From NCBI GenBank assembly GCA_903912435.1, contig CAIWHI010000973.1, forward strand, positions 1-20,578: a stretch of 20,578 bases of DNA. The letters are read 5' to 3'. Both the position numbers and the translations under genes were made by a program. This stretch comes from an uncultured Bacteroidota bacterium (GTDB taxonomy: Bacteria; Bacteroidota; Bacteroidia; Chitinophagales; Chitinophagaceae). Positions 16,402 to 20,578 of this stretch are shown here, piece by piece. Every line of letters starts with the position of its first letter. Position 1 is the first letter of the stretch. The notes beneath the pieces are model-generated. The model worked only from the letters and a program-made list of their open reading frames with translations, did not search any database and was not told the origin of the DNA.

Positions 16402-17174
16402 TCTAGTATTATTTTTATTTCATTATTTTTTGATCCTAATCTTAGTCCAAATAGACTGGCTGCTTTGCCTTTATTTATACCTATTTCCAGATAGCCATTA
16501 CTATTGAATCTAGCTAATTTATAGCCTTCCCTTACGTCAGAATAATTAGTGCTTATCTCTCGGATCTCCTCAACTTTCATAAATTGCAATTTAAATGGCA
16601 TATTATAGGTGATGTCGTAAAATTGCTCCTGATTGATATTGAGTACAACATTTTCAAACTGGTCGATATGTATTACTTCGATGTTACTCGAAATTATTTT
16701 ATTAGTAGCTGGTTTGTTTGTACCCAGAAGTTCTATTTTCTTAAGTCCGTTATTATCTGCGCCAGTTAGTGGTAGCTTTTTTATCAACTTACCGGTTGAC
16801 TTGATCCAGCTTGTAAAAGTATCATTTCGGTCAAGATTGGGGAAAATCCAGGACTCCAATACGTGGCCTTCTAAAGCAATTGGTATTATTCCATTATTTG
16901 TGCAAACAAAGTAATGTCCATTATAACTACTTATAGTGAGTGATGGTTCTTTGGTCATGAATATTCCACATAGGATGATGTGAATGGTGCCTTTAGGGTA
17001 ATAGGAATATGCTGATTTTAGAAAATAGGCAGCCTGGCTTATGTTGTAAGGTATAACATCATGAGTAATATCATAGATCGGTAAATGAGGATTTTGCTGC
17101 ATTAATATACCTCTCACTATAGCCGCGGTAGCGTCCTTAGTACCGAAATCGGAAAGAAGTGTAATGCATGCCAT
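16398..17174 (-). CDS. DUF62 / SAM hydrolase-like protein lacking the canonical catalytic triad
   Basis: The family (SAM hydroxide adenosyltransferases, and the related fluorinase and chlorinase) splits S-adenosylmethionine using water or halide. The 258-residue protein keeps the SAM-binding start ITLLSDFGTKD (4-14, with D9 and F10), YDITHDVIPYNISQAA (34-49), YPKGTIHI (59-66) and NNGII (93-97), plus the C-terminal domain opened by VIHIDQFENVVLN. The DPGVGxxR stretch that supplies the catalytic Asp and Arg of SAM hydrolases is replaced by CGIFMTKEP (69-77), and the later HGRDxFAPxAA segment reads DRNDTFTSWIKS, without the His. From memory, other Bacteroidota members also vary here, so this may be a subfamily trait rather than decay. 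It is likely a SAM- or nucleotide-binding protein; catalysis is doubtful. Confidence 0.82.
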   Translation of the reverse strand: MACITLLSDFGTKDATAAIVRGILMQQNPHLPIYDITHDVIPYNISQAAYFLKSAYSYYPKGTIHIILCGIFMTKEPSLTISSYNGHYFVCTNNGIIPIALEGHVLESWIFPNLDRNDTFTSWIKSTGKLIKKLPLTGADNNGLKKIELLGTNKPATNKIISSNIEVIHIDQFENVVLNINQEQFYDITYNMPFKLQFMKVEEIREISTNYSDVREGYKLARFNSNGYLEIGINKGKAASLFGLRLGSKNNEIKIILE

Positions 17175-17183
17175 ACCCTAATG

Positions 17184-17191
17184 CAAAAGTA
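17184..17191 (-). promoter_or_regulatory. Candidate -7 element (TACTTTTG) very close to the DUF62 start
   Basis: The minus strand reads TACTTTTG, a perfect TAnnTTTG match only 9 nt before the ATG at 17174. Initiation about 5-7 nt downstream of the element would leave almost no 5' untranslated leader. No -33 element is obvious in 17205-17225. Confidence 0.35.
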
Positions 17192-17260
17192 CACACAGCT
17201 TATCAGCTAATGATAAATCTTTAAGAATAAATTACTTATTTGGTGTATTATGTTAATATT

Positions 17261-18700
17261 TTAGCTGGAGCAATATTTTTTAGCAAATTCCTGAAAGATG
17301 CCAATGGTAAGTGGTTTGCAAATATAGTCTTCAACGATACTGTATTTTTTAGACTTTTCTACATCCCTGGGGTCAATGGAAGAAGTGAGCATAACCACGT
17401 GAGAAGCCGAATTTAGAGATGTGCAGGCATCAAGGAACTCCCATCCTGATTTTCTTGGCATATTTAAATCCAATAGTATCAGCCTTCTGATGGTTGGTTG
17501 CACTCTAATAGTTTCGAGGGCACTATCAATGCTTTCGTAAATTTTGACCGGAATAGAAGGTGTAATTTTTTTGATCATTTTAGAGTTGATGTAATTGGTT
17601 AATTTATCATCTTCTATAAGGCAGATCTCTTCTACTGAAGGGTTGATATGGTGAATTAGGTGTGTAGGGTCGTGTTTTAAGTTATCATTTATTTTAGAAA
17701 TAATAGAATTGATATGATTGGCTGGTTCTTTTAACAAATCGAACAGAATTTTTATTTCATTGTATGAGTTTTCGGGATTTTCACTTTCATTGATGAGCAT
17801 CATTATTTTAGAAAACTCATGTCTCAATTCGTGCGAGGTAATGAATGATACCTTACTAATAGTTTCATTTCTTTCCTTAATAGCTAATTCATCAGATTTT
17901 TTCTGTGTAATATCATTTTTGAAGGCAAGGTAGCCACTTAATTCATTATTATTGAATACTGGCTCCATTCTTAGGTCGAGCCAATACTTACGGCCCGTTT
18001 TAGAATAATTTACCACCTCTACTCTTATTGATTCACGTTTTTGAACTGCTTCCTGAATCATCTTAATAGTTTGTGAATTTGTTTCACTTCCATAAACTAA
18101 TTCACTCAGACTTCTACCTAAAGACTCTTCGAGGGTGTAGTGTGATATTTTGGAGAAAGCAGTGTTTGCCCAAACAATCCGATTATTAGTATCGATAAGT
18201 ACCACTGCAAGTGGAGATTTATTAATTATGCCTTCTAAACGGCTGTTTTCTTTAAGCGCATTTTTTAATTCAGATAATAAATTCTGGAATTTTTCGTCAG
18301 GGGTGGTATCCTTAATGATTATGTCAAGATAGTCTTCGCCTGGGAAAGATGTTATTTTGAGCCATTTTTCATAAAAAGGAAAGATATCTTCCATATTTCC
18401 ACCAGTATGATGCAATGTAAAATCTGATATGATATTACTTATTTTTTTGTAAAATTCTGGAAGTACGTCAGCAATTTTTTTCCCAATAAGCTCAATGGAT
18501 GGTTTAGATATTAATTTTGTTAAAGAATTATTGACAAATATAATTTCGAGATCATTATTGATTGTTAAGAACGAGTCCGTTATGTTATTTAATATTTGTT
18601 CTCTATTTGTGAATGGAAATTGGCCTGTGGCTATAATATTTTCATCTTTTTCAATCAAAGGATCGTTATTTTCCATTTCTTCGGACAAGTTAGATTGCAT
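17261..18700 (-). CDS. PAS-PAS-HisKA-like-receiver signalling protein without an ATPase domain
   Basis: The 479-residue protein has no membrane segment and is probably cytosolic. PAS 1 spans about 32-135, beginning NREQILNNITDSFLTINNDL. PAS 2 spans about 153-268 and ends in a PAC-like GYLAFKNDITQKK. Next comes a dimerisation-helix-like region with SHELRHEFSKIM, where H290 sits at the usual phospho-His position. The HATPase_c N, G1 and G2 boxes are absent: a helical linker of about 60 residues leads straight into a receiver domain (about 356-479) with the acidic pocket D364/D365, phospho-acceptor D411 in LLDLNMP, T439 and K462. It cannot phosphorylate itself, so it may be a signal-sensing phosphorelay partner for another kinase. 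It starts from the first ATG. The gene is isolated, 86 nt upstream of the DUF62 gene. Confidence 0.88.
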   Translation of the reverse strand: MQSNLSEEMENNDPLIEKDENIIATGQFPFTNREQILNNITDSFLTINNDLEIIFVNNSLTKLISKPSIELIGKKIADVLPEFYKKISNIISDFTLHHTGGNMEDIFPFYEKWLKITSFPGEDYLDIIIKDTTPDEKFQNLLSELKNALKENSRLEGIINKSPLAVVLIDTNNRIVWANTAFSKISHYTLEESLGRSLSELVYGSETNSQTIKMIQEAVQKRESIRVEVVNYSKTGRKYWLDLRMEPVFNNNELSGYLAFKNDITQKKSDELAIKERNETISKVSFITSHELRHEFSKIMMLINESENPENSYNEIKILFDLLKEPANHINSIISKINDNLKHDPTHLIHHINPSVEEICLIEDDKLTNYINSKMIKKITPSIPVKIYESIDSALETIRVQPTIRRLILLDLNMPRKSGWEFLDACTSLNSASHVVMLTSSIDPRDVEKSKKYSIVEDYICKPLTIGIFQEFAKKYCSS

Positions 18701-18726
18701 TTCTCCTGCATTTTACAAACTATTCT

Positions 18727-18734
18727 CAAAATTA
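18727..18734 (-). promoter_or_regulatory. Candidate -7 element (TAATTTTG) for the PAS-receiver gene
   Basis: The minus strand reads TAATTTTG, matching TAnnTTTG, 26 nt upstream of the ATG at 18700. A well-placed -33 TTG is not visible. Confidence 0.4.
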
Positions 18735-18826
18735 TAACAATTAAAGTGTTTTTTTTTGAAAAAATATTAATGAATTGTTATTAGGTTGAGCGAAAAAGAT
18801 ATAATATGTAATGCATGCCGGTATTG

Positions 18827-18834
18827 TATATTTG
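18827..18834 (+). promoter_or_regulatory. Candidate distal -7 element (TATATTTG) upstream of cysC
   Basis: An exact TAnnTTTG match 179 nt before the cysC start at 19014. No -33 element lies at normal spacing. If used, the transcript would carry a leader of about 170 nt. Confidence 0.3.
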
Positions 18835-18918
18835 TATCCCGGTGAGTTCCTATTGCAATTGGATAAAATCAATACATTGTAACAGGTTTTATAGTATTTA
18901 GGTTATTAAGCGAAATTG

Positions 18919-18926
18919 TAGTTTTG
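18919..18926 (+). promoter_or_regulatory. Candidate proximal -7 element (TAGTTTTG) for cysC
   Basis: An exact TAnnTTTG match 87 nt before the cysC ATG at 19014. Transcription from it would start near 18932, after the alternative ATG at 18924, which supports the shorter cysC start. Confidence 0.4.
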
Positions 18927-19013
18927 TTAAAGATGTGTTGTCGAAATTTCTTTGGCTCTCAGCTATCGTTTCAATATAAATCTACTACTTTTAAGAACAA
19001 AATCACCAGAATA

Positions 19014-19538
19014 ATGATTATTCAATTTTGCGGACTATCTGGTAGTGGTAAGTCAACAATAGCAGGTAGGGTAAAGGAGGTATTAAACAGGGAGGGCATA
19101 AGGGTAGAGGTAATAGACGGAGATGAATATCGTAGAGTATTATGCCCAGACCTTGGATTTTCAAAGCAAGATAGGAACCAAAATATCAGGAGGCTGGGAT
19201 TTGTTGCCTCGAAATTATCTGCATTTGATATTGTAGCTATTATCTGTGCAATAAACCCTTATGAAGAAATAAGACAGGAGATTAAGGATAATTACCCTAA
19301 TGTTAAGACCATTTTTATAAATTGCAATCTGGAGACTCTGGTACAAAGAGATACCAAAGGATTGTATCATAAGGCATTGTTGCCAGATGGGCATCCTGAA
19401 AAAATAACCAATTTAACAGGAATAAATGACCCATTTGAGTTGCCTGACAAGCCTGATCTTACACTTGATACAGCATGTGAGTCAATTGATGAATCGGTAG
19501 CTAAACTAGCTGAATTTATTGTTGATGCCCTTAAATAG
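19014..19538 (+). CDS. cysC: Adenylylsulfate (APS) kinase
   Basis: APS kinase phosphorylates adenylylsulfate with ATP to make PAPS, the donor for sulfate assimilation and sulfation. The 174-residue protein from the ATG at 19014 starts directly with the fold: Walker A GLSGSGKST (7-15), DGD (35-37), DLGFSKQDRNQNIRR (46-60), the lid segment RDTKGLYHKAL, and LTGINDPFELP. In most APS kinases a conserved Ser precedes the Pro of the I-S-P-[FY]-R motif; here the segment reads AINPYEEIR with Asn at 81. A longer frame from 18924 adds 30 residues unlike the family. The gene converges on cysN with overlapping stop codons. It could serve sulfate assimilation, or sulfation of a surface molecule. Confidence 0.9.
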   Translation: MIIQFCGLSGSGKSTIAGRVKEVLNREGIRVEVIDGDEYRRVLCPDLGFSKQDRNQNIRRLGFVASKLSAFDIVAIICAINPYEEIRQEIKDNYPNVKTIFINCNLETLVQRDTKGLYHKALLPDGHPEKITNLTGINDPFELPDKPDLTLDTACESIDESVAKLAEFIVDALK

Positions 19539-20578
19539 AAGATTGTGTCATAAGAAGGGTTGTGTCATTAATTACAACAGCTCCTGAGGTATAGTTGGTG
19601 ATCTTATTTATTAAGATACCTCTTCCATTTTCGGGGATTTCTTCAAATTTGTCTACCAACATTAGTTGGTTGGTATGTAACACAATACTGGCGATCTGAT
19701 TAACGGAAACTGGTGAATAGTCGTAATAATTCTCCAGTGTCTGGCTGTCAGTTTTATTGAGAAAGTTCTTAATTGTGCAGGTTGTTTCCAGTGCACCTAT
19801 ACGCAGGATGTATTCATCACCTATATTCATATTATAGGTATTATCAAGCCAGCAAACAGATGCCTGAAACACATTAGATAACGGAGACAGGGAGCTAGAT
19901 TTATGAAAAATGTCGCCTCTGTTTAAGTCCAAATCTTCTTTTAGGTAGAGTTTGATATTTTGTCCTTCCATTGCGATATTAGTTTGGTTATATCCTACCA
20001 AAATTTCGCCTATAGTGGCTCCACAATCATTATTAACACGAATTTTTTCGTTGGTTTGTATACTGCCTGAAATTACTTTACCTGCATACCCTTTCCTGTA
20101 TTCTTTGTATTTTTTATTCAATACATTTTGAACCTGGAATCTAAAAGTAGGTGTATGGTTATTGGATAAAGGATGATTTTCAAGTAAAGTTAAAATATTG
20201 GTGCCATTGTACCATGGCATGTGGTAGGATGGTGCACATACATTATCGCCATTTAGGGCAGAAATGGGTATAAATGAGCAATTGGTAAGATTAAGTTTTT
20301 GAGTTATCTGGTTGTAATCGACTTTAATTTTGTTGTAAACAGCCTCATCGTAGCCTACCATATCCATTTTGTTGATGGCTACAACTATTTTTCCGATTTT
20401 CAGAAAGGCCGCCACCATTGAGTGGGTTCTGGTCTGACCGGTTATACCATGGCGCGCATCTATTAGAATAATCATCAGGTCAACACCAGAGGCACCTGTT
20501 ACCAGATTTCGGGTGTACTGAAAATGCCCTGGCGCATCTGTAATTATAAACTTTCTGTTTTGGGTGGTGAAATATTTG
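19531..20578 (-). CDS. cysN: Sulfate adenylyltransferase subunit 1 (GTPase), 3' part; N-terminus off the right edge
   Basis: CysN is the GTPase subunit that drives CysD to make adenylylsulfate from ATP and sulfate. The frame is open to the window edge and encodes 348 residues from KYFTTQNRKFIITDAPGH onward. GTPase motifs are G3 DAPGH (about 15-19), G4 NKMD in VVAINKMDMVGYDE and G5-like SALNGDNV; the G1 P-loop lies off the edge. EF-Tu-like beta-barrel domains follow, with QVQNVLNKKYKEYRKGYAGK. The DAPGH-QYTRNLVTGAS and ARHGITGQTRTHS stretches separate CysN from EF-Tu and SelB. The first internal Met (20475) is not the start. There is no sign of a C-terminal CysC fusion, consistent with a separate cysC next door. 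Its stop codon (19531-19533) lies inside cysC. Confidence 0.93.
   Translation of the reverse strand, partial: KYFTTQNRKFIITDAPGHFQYTRNLVTGASGVDLMIILIDARHGITGQTRTHSMVAAFLKIGKIVVAINKMDMVGYDEAVYNKIKVDYNQITQKLNLTNCSFIPISALNGDNVCAPSYHMPWYNGTNILTLLENHPLSNNHTPTFRFQVQNVLNKKYKEYRKGYAGKVISGSIQTNEKIRVNNDCGATIGEILVGYNQTNIAMEGQNIKLYLKEDLDLNRGDIFHKSSSLSPLSNVFQASVCWLDNTYNMNIGDEYILRIGALETTCTIKNFLNKTDSQTLENYYDYSPVSVNQIASIVLHTNQLMLVDKFEEIPENGRGILINKITNYTSGAVVINDTTLLMTQSSI

Larger units (their letters stand above)
18701..19013. other. Divergent promoter region between the PAS-receiver gene and cysC
   Basis: These 313 nt contain no supported gene and three exact TAnnTTTG matches: 18727-18734 on the minus strand, and 18827-18834 and 18919-18926 on the plus strand. 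A frame extending cysC to an ATG at 18924 begins inside the last of these elements and encodes a Cys- and Phe-rich stretch with no family resemblance, so the region is read as a non-coding leader. Confidence 0.5.

Noticed and set aside
16584..16914. Plus-strand frames of 61 and 93 codons inside the DUF62 gene
   Set aside because: They are antisense shadows of a gene with clear family motifs.
18924..19013. N-terminal extension of cysC by 30 residues
   Set aside because: The extra residues have no family match, and the ATG lies within a promoter-like element; the ATG at 19014 starts directly at the P-loop strand.
1..20578. CRISPR arrays, tRNA or rRNA genes, insertion sequences, prophage genes
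   Set aside because: Looked for by eye on both strands; no spaced direct repeats, cloverleaf, transposase motif or integrase was seen.

Overview
The window looks like chromosomal DNA of a Bacteroidota (Bacteroidetes) bacterium, probably of the Chitinophagia/Sphingobacteriia type, although the exact family cannot be fixed from sequence alone. Three things point there. The DNA is AT-rich and its genes lack Shine-Dalgarno sequences. Most upstream regions carry the Bacteroidota -7 promoter element TAnnTTTG in the correct orientation. The central operon encodes a TonB-dependent receptor with a carboxypeptidase-regulatory-like domain, a giant secreted protein with a type IX secretion (T9SS)-like C-terminus, and a PorV/PorQ-family outer-membrane barrel, a set typical of this phylum. 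No tRNA, rRNA, CRISPR array, insertion sequence or prophage gene was seen.

Layout. (1) 1-3841, minus strand: the start of an unrecognised protein at the left edge, UDP-GlcNAc 2-epimerase (wecB), and a two-domain oxidoreductase (MDR/alcohol-dehydrogenase-like half fused to a Gfo/Idh/MocA half). This looks like the edge of a surface-polysaccharide cluster running off to the left. (2) 4088-5837, plus: ksgA (16S rRNA dimethyltransferase) overlapping a D-2-hydroxyacid dehydrogenase by 14 nt. (3) 6144-15065, plus: the three-gene envelope operon, closed by a strong intrinsic terminator. (4) 15152-16022, plus: greA and a HIT-family hydrolase, 1 nt apart, ending in a second terminator. (5) 16114-18700, minus: an antibiotic-biosynthesis-monooxygenase-fold protein translationally coupled (ATGA) to a DUF62 / SAM hydrolase-like protein that lacks the usual catalytic triad, and a PAS-PAS-HisKA-like-receiver protein with no ATPase domain. 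(6) 19014-20578: cysC (APS kinase, plus) converging on the 3' part of cysN (ATP sulfurylase large subunit, minus) with overlapping stop codons. Together these suggest sulfate activation to APS/PAPS.

How the genes work together. The envelope operon is the most distinctive unit. I infer that the PorV-like barrel helps export or anchor the 1335-residue surface protein, and that the TonB receptor imports whatever that protein captures; no substrate can be read from the sequence. The most striking regulatory structure is the hairpin plus T-run between this operon and greA. It terminates the operon, but a consensus -7 element sits just in front of it, so a greA transcript from that promoter would begin with the terminator hairpin. 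This resembles the terminated greA leader RNA (GraL) known in Escherichia coli.
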